Below are positions 1-8,729 of a DNA stretch of 64,000 nt, piece after piece. The translations under genes and the position numbers were made by a program. The first letter of the stretch is position 1; each line of letters starts with the position of its first letter. Below the pieces are notes generated by a model. It ran no database searches, was not told the DNA's origin, and worked only from the letters and a program-made list of their open reading frames with translations. The DNA comes from Raskinella chloraquaticus (SeqCode) (GTDB lineage: Bacteria > Pseudomonadota > Alphaproteobacteria > Rhizobiales > UBA4765), in assembly GCA_002365175.1 (NCBI GenBank), contig DEZK01000002.1, forward strand, positions 62,001-126,000. Direction: 5' to 3'.

Positions 1-324
1 AAGGATCGGCGCCAGATGGATGACGCGGCGGTTGCGACGGTGAGTGATGGCCGGGTCTTTACCGGGCGGCAGGCGCTTGATCTCCGCCTCGTCGACCAGT
101 TGGGCGATGGCAAGGTGGCGCGGATGTGGTTATCCAGTGAAAAGAGCCTGCCGGAGACCCTGACTGAGCGCGATTATCGACCGCAGCGGGATACGGTTGC
201 AAGCTTCTTCGGGTTTTCTGCCGCGCGCGTGGCGGCAGTGCTTGGCCTGCCGGAATGGATGAGCCGTATTCTCGATGACGCGGCACCACGCCTTGACGGT
301 CTGGTTTCGGTTTGGCACCCTTGA
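1..324 (+). CDS. sppA: Signal peptide peptidase SppA, C-terminal part (5' end outside window)
   Basis: The reading frame is open from the first base and ends at a TGA, leaving the last 107 residues. The stretch GRVFTGRQALDLRLVDQLG is the conserved C-terminal part of the SppA (peptidase S49) fold, a membrane-bound serine protease that degrades cleaved signal peptides. The catalytic Ser/Lys dyad lies in the missing part, so activity cannot be judged. It sits directly before ihfB, a common order in Rhizobiales, which supports the call. Confidence 0.85.
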   Translation, partial: KDRRQMDDAAVATVSDGRVFTGRQALDLRLVDQLGDGKVARMWLSSEKSLPETLTERDYRPQRDTVASFFGFSAARVAAVLGLPEWMSRILDDAAPRLDGLVSVWHP

Positions 325-445
325 GAGACGAGACGTTCAATTTTGTCGTGTTTTCATTTTTGACTTTCGCGTAGGGTGTGGTTCGAGCGATCATCTCATG
401 CAGGTGCGCTGCGCCGGAAATTAAAGGCAGATAGGGCGTCGTTTC

Positions 446-733
446 ATGATCAAGTCGCAACTAGTTCAACGTATCGCAGCCGCCAATCCGCATCTCTATC
501 AGCATGACGTCGAGATGATCGTGAACGCCATTCTTGAGGAAATTACGGCGGCTCTGGCGCGAGGCGACAGGGTGGAGCTACGCGGCTTCGGGGCGTTTTC
601 CATCAAGAAGCGGCCAGCACGCATCGGGCGTAATCCGCGCACCGGCGAAAAGGTGGAAGTCGACGGCAAGGTGGTGCCCTTCTTCAAGACGGGCAAGGAA
701 ATGCGCCAGCGGCTGAACGACAGCGCCCACTGA
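446..733 (+). CDS. ihfB: Integration host factor subunit beta
   Basis: A 95-residue DNA-binding protein of the HU/IHF family, the normal length for IHF beta. The start MIKSQLVQRIAAANPHLY and the beta-arm region with GRNPRTGEKV are typical of IhfB rather than HU. With IhfA it forms a heterodimer that binds the minor groove and bends DNA sharply, helping replication initiation, recombination and sigma-54 transcription; rpoN and dnaA are also in this window. It lies about 120 bases after sppA, followed by a LapA-like gene. Confidence 0.93.
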   Translation: MIKSQLVQRIAAANPHLYQHDVEMIVNAILEEITAALARGDRVELRGFGAFSIKKRPARIGRNPRTGEKVEVDGKVVPFFKTGKEMRQRLNDSAH

Positions 734-835
734 TCGCGAAGGCGAGCGGTCGCGCTTTTGCTCCGCGTGACGGTGAGAGAAAGGCTACACTCCTTCGCCC
801 CTGAACGCCTGTCACACATGGCCAACGGAGACAAG

Positions 836-1153
836 ATGGCATTCGTAAAACGGCTTTTTGGCTGGCTGATCCTTGGCCCTGTTGCTGTCGTCGCGCTGGC
901 ACTGGCGGTTGCCAACCGCACGCTCGTCACTCTCAGCTGGAACCCGTTCGAGCGCTCGGATGGCATAGAGATGCCGCTGTTCGTCGTGGCTTTTGTCATG
1001 TTCGCGCTTGGCGCGCTTGCGGGCGGATTTGCCGTATGGATGGCGCAGGGGCGGTGGCGGCGGGAAGCGAAAACGCATCGCGCCGAGGTCCGCCTTCTGT
1101 CGGGCGAACTCGCGCAGATGCGCTCCGACCCCGCGCTCCCCTCCGCGCGCTGA
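836..1153 (+). CDS. LapA-domain membrane protein (lipopolysaccharide assembly protein A-like)
   Basis: A 105-residue protein with two predicted membrane helices (roughly residues 8-28 and 46-68) around a short polar stretch containing NRTLVTLSWNPF, then a charged C-terminal tail. This matches the LapA domain (DUF1049), which in E. coli LapA/YciS works with LapB in control of lipopolysaccharide synthesis. The ATG at 836 was chosen because GGAG lies five bases upstream; an ATG at 818 has no ribosome binding site. Placement after ihfB is common in proteobacteria. Confidence 0.75.
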   Translation: MAFVKRLFGWLILGPVAVVALALAVANRTLVTLSWNPFERSDGIEMPLFVVAFVMFALGALAGGFAVWMAQGRWRREAKTHRAEVRLLSGELAQMRSDPALPSAR

Positions 1154-1161
1154 TCACGCCC

Positions 1162-2109
1162 TTGCGCTTCGTTTCCGCCGACGAGATCGATACCCTCCTG
1201 CAGTTCGAACCACTGATTGCAGCGCTCGACGACGCGTTCCGCGCCGAGATCACGGTGCCGGTGCGCGCGCATCACGCGATGGTTCGTCCTGGCGCGAGTG
1301 AGGCAACGTTACTGTTGATGCCGGCGTGGACGGCTGCCTCCGGCGGCTTTCTCGGCACGAAGATCGTTTCGGTCTTCCCCGACAATGCGCGTCAGAACAA
1401 GCCAACGATCGTCGGTGTCTATATCCTCTTTGATGGCGACAGCGGCGAGCCGCTGGCGGTGATGGACGGGCCACGCCTGACACTGTGGCGCACCGCAGCT
1501 GCCTCGGCGCTGGCATCGCGCTACCTGTCGCGAGCCGATGCGCACTGCCTCACCATGGTGGGTGCCGGCGCGCTCGCACCCTTTCTCATTCGCGCCCATG
1601 CAAGTGTCCGCCCGATCACCGAGGTGCGTGTGTGGAACCGCTCGCCGAAGGCCGCGGAAGCGCTCGTGGCGGCGATGCGCGGTGAGGGCGTGGCGATACG
1701 CCACAGCGATGATATCGAGGCAGCGACACGCTCAGCCGACATCATTTCATGCTCGACCATGTCGGCAACCCCGCTGGTCAAAGGGGCATGGCTGAAGGAT
1801 GGCAGCCATCTTGATCTCGTGGGCGCCTACCGTCCCAGCATGCGCGAAAGCGATGATGACGCGGTGAAGCGCGCTCATCTTTACTGCGATACGCGGGCGG
1901 GCGCGATGAAAGAGGGCGGCGACCTTGCCGATCCGCTGGCCCGCGGGATCATCATGGCTGGGGATATTCGCGGCGATCTCGCGGAGTTGACACGCGGGCA
2001 GGCGAAGGGCCGCGAACGGGAGGGCGACATCACACTCTTCAAGAGTGTTGGCACGGCGATCGAGGATCTCGCCGCCGCCATGCTGGTGTGGCGCCTGCTG
2101 GCGCGCTAG
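1162..2109 (+). CDS. Ornithine cyclodeaminase / mu-crystallin family protein
   Basis: About 315 residues of the ornithine cyclodeaminase/mu-crystallin family, NAD(P)-binding enzymes acting on amino or imino acids (ornithine to proline, alanine dehydrogenase, or cyclic ketimine reduction). Visible family features are the N-terminal block with RHHAMVRPG-like residues, LGTKIVSVFPDN, the GPRLTLWRTAAASALAS block, the nucleotide-binding loop MVGAGALAPF, and DLVGAYRPSMRE. No good ATG exists near the expected start; a TTG at 1162 gives the family-typical beginning LRFVSADEIDTLL and sits just after the lapA stop. An ATG at 1036 would overlap lapA by over 100 bases. The exact substrate cannot be read from sequence. 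It interrupts the usual lapA-trpF order. Confidence 0.8.
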   Translation: MRFVSADEIDTLLQFEPLIAALDDAFRAEITVPVRAHHAMVRPGASEATLLLMPAWTAASGGFLGTKIVSVFPDNARQNKPTIVGVYILFDGDSGEPLAVMDGPRLTLWRTAAASALASRYLSRADAHCLTMVGAGALAPFLIRAHASVRPITEVRVWNRSPKAAEALVAAMRGEGVAIRHSDDIEAATRSADIISCSTMSATPLVKGAWLKDGSHLDLVGAYRPSMRESDDDAVKRAHLYCDTRAGAMKEGGDLADPLARGIIMAGDIRGDLAELTRGQAKGREREGDITLFKSVGTAIEDLAAAMLVWRLLAR

Positions 2110-2119
2110 ACAGCTCTCC

Positions 2120-2782
2120 ATGGCGATAGAGATCAAGATTTGCGGGTTGTCGACGCCCGCCACCCTCGAGGCGGCGTTGGCAGCGGGCGCTGACATGGTT
2201 GGCTTGAATTTTTTTGCCGCCTCTCCGCGCTACGTCACATTGGCCGAGGCCGCTGCCCTCGCGGCGATTGCCCGTGGTCGCACGACGATCGTGGCGCTGG
2301 TCGTCGATGCAGATGATGATGTCCTCGCGGCGCTGACAGCGGCGGTTGCGCCCGACACGTTGCAGCTTCACGGCAAGGAAACGTTGCAGCGTGTGGCCGA
2401 CATTCGTGCCCGTTTCGGGCTCCCCGTCATGAAGGCGATCGGCGTGTCGGACGCAGCCGATATCGCGCTTGCGCGGCGCTATGTCGGCATTGCTGACCAC
2501 CTGTTGCTCGATGCCAAGCCGCCACGCAAGGCTGACGCCCTGCCGGGCGGCAACGGGCTGGCCTTTGACTGGCAGCTGGTGAGCGATCTCGACCCGCCCC
2601 TGCCGTTCATGCTATCGGGCGGGCTTGATGCTGAAAATGTCGGCGCAGCGATGCGCCTCGTGCGTCCTGCCGGCGTCGATGTGTCATCAGGCGTCGAGAG
2701 CGCGCCGGGGCGCAAGGACGAGACGAAGATCAGGGCGTTTATTGCCGCCGCGAGGGCGGCCGACACAGAGGGTAGACGGTGA
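2120..2782 (+). CDS. trpF: Phosphoribosylanthranilate isomerase
   Basis: A 220-residue single-domain TIM barrel that performs the Amadori rearrangement of N-(5-phosphoribosyl)anthranilate in tryptophan synthesis. The N-terminal IKICGLSTPATLEAAL carries the catalytic Cys (residue 8); LLLDAKPP and the phosphate-binding end LSGGLDAENV then VDVSSGVES are as in the family. The ATG at 2120 is used because it gives the usual short N-terminus. The stop overlaps the trpB start by four bases (GTGA), so the two are translationally coupled. Confidence 0.95.
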   Translation: MAIEIKICGLSTPATLEAALAAGADMVGLNFFAASPRYVTLAEAAALAAIARGRTTIVALVVDADDDVLAALTAAVAPDTLQLHGKETLQRVADIRARFGLPVMKAIGVSDAADIALARRYVGIADHLLLDAKPPRKADALPGGNGLAFDWQLVSDLDPPLPFMLSGGLDAENVGAAMRLVRPAGVDVSSGVESAPGRKDETKIRAFIAAARAADTEGRR

Positions 2783-3999
2783 GCGTGCAGGTGTTGAATT
2801 CTTTCCGGACGGGTCCGGATGAGCGCGGGCAGTTCGGTATTTTTGGCGGGCGTTATGTCGCCGAGACCCTGATGCCGCTGGTGCTCGATCTGGAGCAGGC
2901 CTACAATGCGGCGCGGGCTGACCCTGCCTTTCTCGGTGAGCTCACCCATCTCAATGCCCATTATGCCGGGCGGCCAAGTCCCCTCTATTTTGCAGCGCGC
3001 ATGACGGCGCATCTGGGCGGCGCCAAAATCTATTTCAAACGCGATGAGCTCAATCACACCGGCTCGCACAAAATCAACAATTGCCTCGGGCAGATCCTTC
3101 TGGCCCAGCGCATGGGCAAGACCCGTATCATCGCTGAAACCGGCGCCGGCCAGCATGGCGTGGCGGTGGCTACCGTATGCGCGCGCTTCGGCCTGCCGTG
3201 TGTTGTCTATATGGGGGCAACCGACGTCGAGCGGCAAAAGCCCAATGTCTTCCGCATGAAACTGCTGGGCGCCGAAGTGCGCCCGGTCACCGCTGGATCG
3301 GGCACGCTGAAAGACGCCATGAACGAAGCGCTGCGTGACTGGGTGACCAATGTGGCGGACACTTACTACATCATCGGCACCGCCGCCGGTCCGCATCCCT
3401 ATCCGGCGATGGTGCGCGATTTCCAGAGTGTCATCGGCAATGAAACCCGCGAGCAGATGATGGCTGCCGAAGGCCGCCTGCCCGACGTGCTGATCGCCTG
3501 CCTTGGCGGAGGCTCGAACGCCATCGGTCTTTTTCACCCCTTCCTGGATGATAAATCGGTAACGATCTACGGGGTGGAGGCTGGCGGCCACGGGCTTGAC
3601 GTTGAAAACGGGCATGCCGCCTCGCTCACCGGCGGGCGGCCCGGCGTGCTGCATGGCAACCGCACCTATCTGCTGCAGGATGATGACGGGCAGATCCTGG
3701 AGGGGCATTCGATTTCAGCCGGCCTCGACTATCCGGGCATCGGCCCCGAGCATGCGTGGCTGAAGGAGAGCGGGCGGGTCAACTACGTCGCCGTCACCGA
3801 TACGGAAGCACTGGACGCCTTCCAGCTGTGCACGCGCATTGAAGGTATCATCCCGGCGCTTGAGCCAGCGCACGCGCTGGCGTTTGTCAAAAAGCTGGCG
3901 CCGACGCTGAGCAAGGACACATTGCTGGTGATGAATTTGTGCGGGCGCGGCGACAAGGACATTTTCGCGGTCGCGGAAAAACTCGGCATGGGGATGTAA
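2779..3999 (+). CDS. trpB: Tryptophan synthase beta chain
   Basis: A 406-residue PLP enzyme that joins indole and serine to give tryptophan. The PLP lysine is Lys98 in HTGSHKIN, and the phosphate-binding loop GGGSNA is present; the AETGAGQHG block that contacts the serine carboxylate is intact. The length is normal for TrpB1. The start is a GTG overlapping the trpF stop. It is followed six bases later by trpA, with which it forms the alpha2-beta2 complex that channels indole. Confidence 0.97.
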   Translation: MSVQVLNSFRTGPDERGQFGIFGGRYVAETLMPLVLDLEQAYNAARADPAFLGELTHLNAHYAGRPSPLYFAARMTAHLGGAKIYFKRDELNHTGSHKINNCLGQILLAQRMGKTRIIAETGAGQHGVAVATVCARFGLPCVVYMGATDVERQKPNVFRMKLLGAEVRPVTAGSGTLKDAMNEALRDWVTNVADTYYIIGTAAGPHPYPAMVRDFQSVIGNETREQMMAAEGRLPDVLIACLGGGSNAIGLFHPFLDDKSVTIYGVEAGGHGLDVENGHAASLTGGRPGVLHGNRTYLLQDDDGQILEGHSISAGLDYPGIGPEHAWLKESGRVNYVAVTDTEALDAFQLCTRIEGIIPALEPAHALAFVKKLAPTLSKDTLLVMNLCGRGDKDIFAVAEKLGMGM

Positions 4000-4005
4000 T
4001 CGACA

Positions 4006-4845
4006 ATGACCACGCGTATCGACCAGCGTTTTGCCGATCTCAAGCGACAGGGGCGCGCCGGCCTCGTGACGTTCATCACGGCGGGTGATCCCGATCTTGC
4101 AACCTCATCCACAATCCTGTCACGGCTGGCGGCAGCAGGCGCCGACCTCATCGAACTCGGCATGCCGTTTTCCGACCCGATGGCGGAAGGCCCGCCCGTG
4201 CAGCTCTCCTCGCAGCGGGCGCTGAAGGCCGGCATGACGCTCAAAAAGACGCTCGCCATGGTGCGCGCTTTCCGCGCCGGCGATCAGGCAACGCCGATCA
4301 TTCTCATGGGTTATTACAACCCGGTCTATTCCTTCGGCGTGGAGCGCTTCCTAGATGCGGCAAAGGAAGCTGGCGTTGACGGGCTGATCATTGTCGACTG
4401 CCCGCCTGAACATGATGATGAAGTCTGCCTGCCGGCGCAGGCCAAGGGCATTAATTTTATCCGTCTGGCCACCCCCACCACTGACGCCCGACGCCTGCCA
4501 GCGGTGATCGCGCATACGTCAGGCTTTGTCTATTACGTGTCGATTGCCGGTGTGACCGGGGCCAAGAGCGCCGAGCTGGCGAGTGTGGAGACAGCATTGG
4601 CACGCTTTCGCACCGCCACTGACCTGCCCATCTGCGTTGGCTTTGGCATCCGAACGCCCGAGCAGGCAGCAGCCTTCGCCCGCGTCGGTGATGGTGTGGT
4701 GGTCGGGTCCGCCCTTGTCAGCGCCATCCGCGACAGTCTCGACGACAACGGCCAGGCGGGTCCGCTGACCGTTGATGCGGTCCTTGATCTCGTCAGTGCA
4801 CTGGCAAAGGGTGTTCGCAGCGCCCGATTGCTTGCCGCCGAATAG
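4006..4845 (+). CDS. trpA: Tryptophan synthase alpha chain
   Basis: A 279-residue TIM-barrel lyase that splits indole-3-glycerol phosphate to indole. The catalytic Glu equivalent to E. coli Glu49 is Glu50 in DLIELGMPFSDP. The second catalytic acid, E. coli Asp60, is replaced here by Glu61 (MAEGPPVQ instead of the common ADGP). YYVSIAGVTGAKS and VGFGIRTPEQA, which hold the phosphate loop residues, are intact. The gene closes the trpFBA run and precedes accD. Confidence 0.95.
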   Translation: MTTRIDQRFADLKRQGRAGLVTFITAGDPDLATSSTILSRLAAAGADLIELGMPFSDPMAEGPPVQLSSQRALKAGMTLKKTLAMVRAFRAGDQATPIILMGYYNPVYSFGVERFLDAAKEAGVDGLIIVDCPPEHDDEVCLPAQAKGINFIRLATPTTDARRLPAVIAHTSGFVYYVSIAGVTGAKSAELASVETALARFRTATDLPICVGFGIRTPEQAAAFARVGDGVVVGSALVSAIRDSLDDNGQAGPLTVDAVLDLVSALAKGVRSARLLAAE

Positions 4846-4901
4846 GCACATTTTCTGGCCAATACACTGATGACATCTCTGGTTTTTCAAACAGGTGCCC
4901 T

Positions 4902-5822
4902 GTGAACTGGATTACCGACACCCTCCGCCCGCGCATCAAGAATCTGCTGTCGCGCCGCGAAACGGAAGAAAACCTGTGGGTGAAATGTCCGCAGAGTGGG
5001 CAGATGGTGTTCATCAAGGAGCTTGAAGCCAATCACATGGTGGTGCCGGGGTCGGGCTACCACATGCGCATGGGCGCGGCGAAGCGGCTGGCCCACACGT
5101 TTGACAATGGAAAATACGAAGAGATCGCCCTGCCCGAGGCACCGCTCGATCCGCTGAAATTCCGCGACGAGAAGCGTTATGCCGACCGGCTGAAGGAGGC
5201 ACGCACAAAGACCGGCATGCCGGACGCGCTCAAAATCGGCGTTGGCCTCGTTGGTGGCGCGCTGACGACCATCGCGGCACAGGACATGGACTTCATGGGC
5301 GGCTCGCTTGGCACCGCTGCGGGCGAAGCCATCGTCAAGGGCATGATGACTGCCGTTGAACGCAGCACGCCCTTCATCATCTTCACCGCCTCGGGCGGTG
5401 CGCGCATGCAGGAAGGCATCCTGTCGTTGATGCAGATGCCGCGCACGACGCTGGCGATCCAGTCCTTGCGCGCGGCACGCCTGCCCTATCTCGTCGTGCT
5501 CACCAATCCGACGACCGGCGGCGTGACCGCCTCCTACGCCATGCTGGGTGATATCCATCTGGCTGAACCTGGCGCGCTGATCGGCTTTGCCGGCCCGCGC
5601 GTCATCGAGCAGACAATCCGGGAGAAATTACCCGAAGGTTTCCAGCGTTCGGAATATCTGCGCGATCACGGCATGGTCGACATGGTGGTGGAACGCCATG
5701 AGCTGCCGGCAATTCTGGCACGACTGGTGATGATCCTCACCCACGCCCCCGATATGGCGGCCCCGCGCCGCGTTGAAGCCCAGATCATTCCCCCTGGCGT
5801 GCCGCTGCCAGCCGTCTCCTGA
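4902..5822 (+). CDS. accD: Acetyl-CoA carboxylase carboxyltransferase subunit beta
   Basis: A 306-residue carboxyltransferase beta subunit that, with AccA, transfers carboxyl from biotin to acetyl-CoA in the first step of fatty acid synthesis. The crotonase-like core is clear: GGSLGTAAGEAIVKG, FTASGGARMQEG, NPTTGGVTASYAMLGD. The N-terminal zinc-ribbon region aligns but keeps only one of its four cysteines (KCPQSGQM and VVPGSGYHM instead of two C-x2-C pairs), a variant I recall from Rhizobiales AccD. The start is a GTG after a weak ribosome binding site. The usual downstream neighbour folC is absent. Confidence 0.95.
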   Translation: MNWITDTLRPRIKNLLSRRETEENLWVKCPQSGQMVFIKELEANHMVVPGSGYHMRMGAAKRLAHTFDNGKYEEIALPEAPLDPLKFRDEKRYADRLKEARTKTGMPDALKIGVGLVGGALTTIAAQDMDFMGGSLGTAAGEAIVKGMMTAVERSTPFIIFTASGGARMQEGILSLMQMPRTTLAIQSLRAARLPYLVVLTNPTTGGVTASYAMLGDIHLAEPGALIGFAGPRVIEQTIREKLPEGFQRSEYLRDHGMVDMVVERHELPAILARLVMILTHAPDMAAPRRVEAQIIPPGVPLPAVS

Positions 5823-5882
5823 CCGGCTGGCGATAACCCGGCCGCAACCTCGATGCGCGACAAGGGGGCGACGGAGCCGCCC

Positions 5883-6384
5883 ATGTCGCCTGCCCTCGCC
5901 CAATCCACCACCAAACGGGTTGCCTTTAGCAGTGAGGGCACGATCATTCTTGGTGCAATTGGTGTGGCGTGCCTCATGGCGCTGGCCCTGCAATGGCCGC
6001 AGGCGCGCGACATCCTCCTCACCGGCCGCTTCAACGACACGGATGATGCCAAGCGCACGGTCATGGTGCGCGGCCTCATGGCCGGCCAGGCCTGGCATGA
6101 TCTTGTCCTGCACCGCGTCATGCCTCCTGCCGACCTTGCCATGCACTGGTCGCGGCTCATCGATCTGCCGATTGCCGCGCTGATCACCGCCCTCAGCCTC
6201 GTTGTCGAACCGGTCCTGGCGGAGCGGCTGGCGCCCTGCCTGGCTGACCCTGTTCGTTTTCGCGCTCGCCTGCCTTGCCGTCACGCTCTACCAGATCCGC
6301 GGCCCCGGCGTGGCTGCCCCCCAAAACACGACAGGGCCGATGCGCGTGTGGCGCATCGACCCTGCCGCTCAACCGTCCAGGTGA
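5883..6384 (+). pseudogene. Remnant of a large multi-spanning membrane protein (truncated, frameshifted)
   Basis: The first about 115 residues after the ATG at 5883 read as the start of a membrane protein: a hydrophobic helix (IILGAIGVACLMALAL), then DTDDAKRTVMVRGLMAGQAWHDL and MHWSRLIDLPIAALI. From memory this resembles the N-terminus of roughly 600-residue Rhizobiales integral membrane proteins of glycosyltransferase-like type. Near 6235 the coding frame appears to change: the next frame continues as WLTLFVFALACLAVTLYQI and stops at 6384, beside the pnp stop. Only about a quarter of the expected protein remains, so I treat it as a decayed gene. A genuinely short protein cannot be excluded. 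Confidence 0.5.
6333..6363 (-). terminator. Rho-independent terminator of pnp
   Basis: A 13-base inverted repeat (arms 6333-6345 and 6351-6363, one mismatch) around a five-base loop. Read on the minus strand it lies about 20 bases after the pnp stop and is followed by CGTGTTTTGG, a short U-rich tail. Confidence 0.7.
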
Positions 6385-6385
6385 G

Positions 6386-8536
6386 TTATTCGGCGGCTGG
6401 CTGCTCGCCTGAATCACCCTGTGTCTTTTCAAGGTCCTCGCCGGTCGTCTGGTCAACGATCTTCATCGACAACCGCACCTTGCCGCGCTCGTCAAAGCCC
6501 AGCAGCTTGACCTTGACCTTGTCGCCTTCCTTGATCACGTCCGTCACCTTGGCAACCTTGCGCGGGGCAAGCTGCGAGATGTGGACGAGGCCGTCGCGTG
6601 AACCGAAGAAATTGACAAAGGCGCCAAATTCCATGGTCTTGACCACGGTACCGTCATAGATGACGCCGATTTCCGGCTCGGAGGCGATCGACTTGATCCA
6701 GTTGATGGCCGCCTGGATCGATTCGCCATTGGCCGAGGCGATCTTGATGGTGCCGTCATCCTCGATATTGATCTTGGCGCCGGTCTTTTCGACGATCTCG
6801 CGGATGACCTTGCCGCCGGTGCCGATGACTTCACGGATCTTGTCGACCGGGATCTTCATCGTCTCGATGCGCGGCGCGTATTTGCCAACTTCAGTACGGG
6901 CGCCGGTCAAAGCATTGGCCATTTCGCCGAGAATATGCAGGCGTCCATCCTTTGCCTGGGTGAGCGCCACCTTCATGATCTCTTCGGTGATGCCGGCGAT
7001 CTTGATGTCCATCTGCAGCGAGGTGATGCCCTTTTCAGTGCCGGCAACCTTGAAGTCCATATCGCCCAGATGATCCTCATCACCGAGAATATCGGAGAGC
7101 ACGGCAAAGCGCTCGCCCTCCAGGATGAGGCCCATGGCGATACCAGCCACGGGGCGGCGCAGCGGCACACCGGCATCCATCAGCGACAGCGAAGCGCCGC
7201 ACACGGTTGCCATCGAGGACGAGCCGTTTGATTCGGTGATCTCGGAGACGACCCGCAGCGTGTAGGGGAATTCATGTGCCGGCGGCAGCATCGGGCGCAA
7301 GGCGCGCCAGGCCAGCTTGCCGTGGCCGATCTCGCGACGGCCGGGCGAGCCCATGCGGCCGGTCTCGCCGACCGAGAAGGGAGGGAAATTGTAATGCAGC
7401 AGGAAGGTTTCCTTGTAGGTGCCTTCAAGTGAATCGATATATTGCTCGTCATCGCCCGTGCCCAGCGTCGTCACCACCAGCGCCTGCGTCTCGCCGCGGG
7501 TGAAGAGGGCCGAGCCATGGGTGCGCGGCAGAATGCCAGCTTCGGCCACGATCGGGCGCACGGTTTTCAGATCACGCCCGTCGATGCGCGCGCTGGTGTC
7601 GAGGATGTTCCAGCGCACGATCTTTGCCTGCAACTCCTTGAACACGTCGGCGACCTGCTGCTTGCTGTAGGCAGGGGCTTCCACCCCGTCCGGCAGCATC
7701 TCGGCCATGACACGGGCCTTCGCCGCATCAACCAGCTTGTAGCGCTCCTGCTTCTGCGTCACCTGATAGGCAGCGCGCAGATCCTTCTCGACGAGAGCGA
7801 GCATCTTGCTCTCGAGCGCGCTCATGTCAGGAATGGTAACGTCGCGCGGTTCCTTGGCGGCCTTTTCGGCAAGGCGCGTGATGGCGGCGATCACCGGCTG
7901 GAAAGCGCGATGCCCGAACATGACAGCGGCCAGCATGACGTCCTCGGGAAGCTCCTTGGCCTCCGATTCAACCATCAGCACGGCATCGCTCGTGCCAGCG
8001 ACGATGAGATCGAGAGTTGATTCATCGTATTTGTCGAGCGTCGGATTGAGAACGAATTCATTGTTGATGACGGCAACGCGGGCGCCACCGATCGGCCCCA
8101 TGAAGGGCACGCCTGAGAGGGTCAGCGCGGCGGAAGCCGCCACCATGGCAAGCACGTCGGTGTCGTTTTCGAGGTCATGGCTCATGACGGTGACGACGAC
8201 CTGGGTTTCGTTGCGGTAGCCGTCAACGAAAAGCGGGCGGATCGGGCGGTCGATGAGGCGCGAGATCAGCGTCTCGCGCTCGGAGGGGCGGCCTTCACGC
8301 TTGAAATAGCCGCCGGGAATGCGGCCGGCAGCAAAGGTCTTTTCCTGATAGTTGACGGTAAGCGGGAAGAAGTCGATGCCAGGCTTTGCCTCTTTTGCCG
8401 AAACGACCGTGGCAAGCACGGTGGTCTCGCCATAGCTTGCCCATACAGCGCCATCCGCCTGGCGGGCGATCTTGCCGGTTTCCAGAACGAGCTTGCGGCC
8501 CGCCCAGTTCAGTTCTTCGCGATGAATATCGAACAT
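6386..8536 (-). CDS. pnp: Polyribonucleotide nucleotidyltransferase (PNPase)
   Basis: A 716-residue phosphorolytic 3'-5' exoribonuclease, the normal length. Order of parts: first RNase PH-like domain with FPLTVNYQEKTFAAGRIPGG, a helical domain, the second catalytic RNase PH-like domain containing GSALFTRGETQ, GRREIGHGKLAWRAL and FPYTLRVVSEITESNGSSSMA, a KH domain with the GxxG loop (EVIGTGGKVI), and a C-terminal S1 domain (GTVVKTMEFGAFVNFFG). It forms a trimer and is a core part of the RNA degradosome. It follows rpsO on the same strand, the conserved rpsO-pnp order. Confidence 0.97.
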   Translation of the reverse strand: MFDIHREELNWAGRKLVLETGKIARQADGAVWASYGETTVLATVVSAKEAKPGIDFFPLTVNYQEKTFAAGRIPGGYFKREGRPSERETLISRLIDRPIRPLFVDGYRNETQVVVTVMSHDLENDTDVLAMVAASAALTLSGVPFMGPIGGARVAVINNEFVLNPTLDKYDESTLDLIVAGTSDAVLMVESEAKELPEDVMLAAVMFGHRAFQPVIAAITRLAEKAAKEPRDVTIPDMSALESKMLALVEKDLRAAYQVTQKQERYKLVDAAKARVMAEMLPDGVEAPAYSKQQVADVFKELQAKIVRWNILDTSARIDGRDLKTVRPIVAEAGILPRTHGSALFTRGETQALVVTTLGTGDDEQYIDSLEGTYKETFLLHYNFPPFSVGETGRMGSPGRREIGHGKLAWRALRPMLPPAHEFPYTLRVVSEITESNGSSSMATVCGASLSLMDAGVPLRRPVAGIAMGLILEGERFAVLSDILGDEDHLGDMDFKVAGTEKGITSLQMDIKIAGITEEIMKVALTQAKDGRLHILGEMANALTGARTEVGKYAPRIETMKIPVDKIREVIGTGGKVIREIVEKTGAKINIEDDGTIKIASANGESIQAAINWIKSIASEPEIGVIYDGTVVKTMEFGAFVNFFGSRDGLVHISQLAPRKVAKVTDVIKEGDKVKVKLLGFDERGKVRLSMKIVDQTTGEDLEKTQGDSGEQPAAE

Positions 8537-8692
8537 GTATTGCTCTTTGTCCTTATGGCCCGGCTACCATGGGCAAGACGGCAAGCGGCTCTCGGCGGTG
8601 CGGCAAGGCACGCACTGATGAAAGCCGCCAACGATCCTGCCATGGCCTCTGGGCCCGGGTGGTGCGCGCCGCATTCATACGACGCAGCAAAG

Positions 8693-8718
8693 GCCCGCAG
8701 GCACCATTGCCGGCGGGC
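8693..8718 (-). other. rpsO-pnp intergenic hairpin 1 (terminator-like)
   Basis: Outer stem GCCCGC/GCGGGC with an inner GGCA/TGCC stem. On the minus strand it is followed by CTTTGCTG, so it may partly terminate rpsO transcription or act as a processing site. Confidence 0.4.
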
Positions 8719-8729
8719 GTCTTGGCGGT

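Noticed and set aside
2479..3708. A 409-codon open frame on the minus strand across trpF and trpB
   Set aside because: It is antisense to clearly conserved trpF and trpB, has no family resemblance, and long antisense frames are common in GC-rich DNA.
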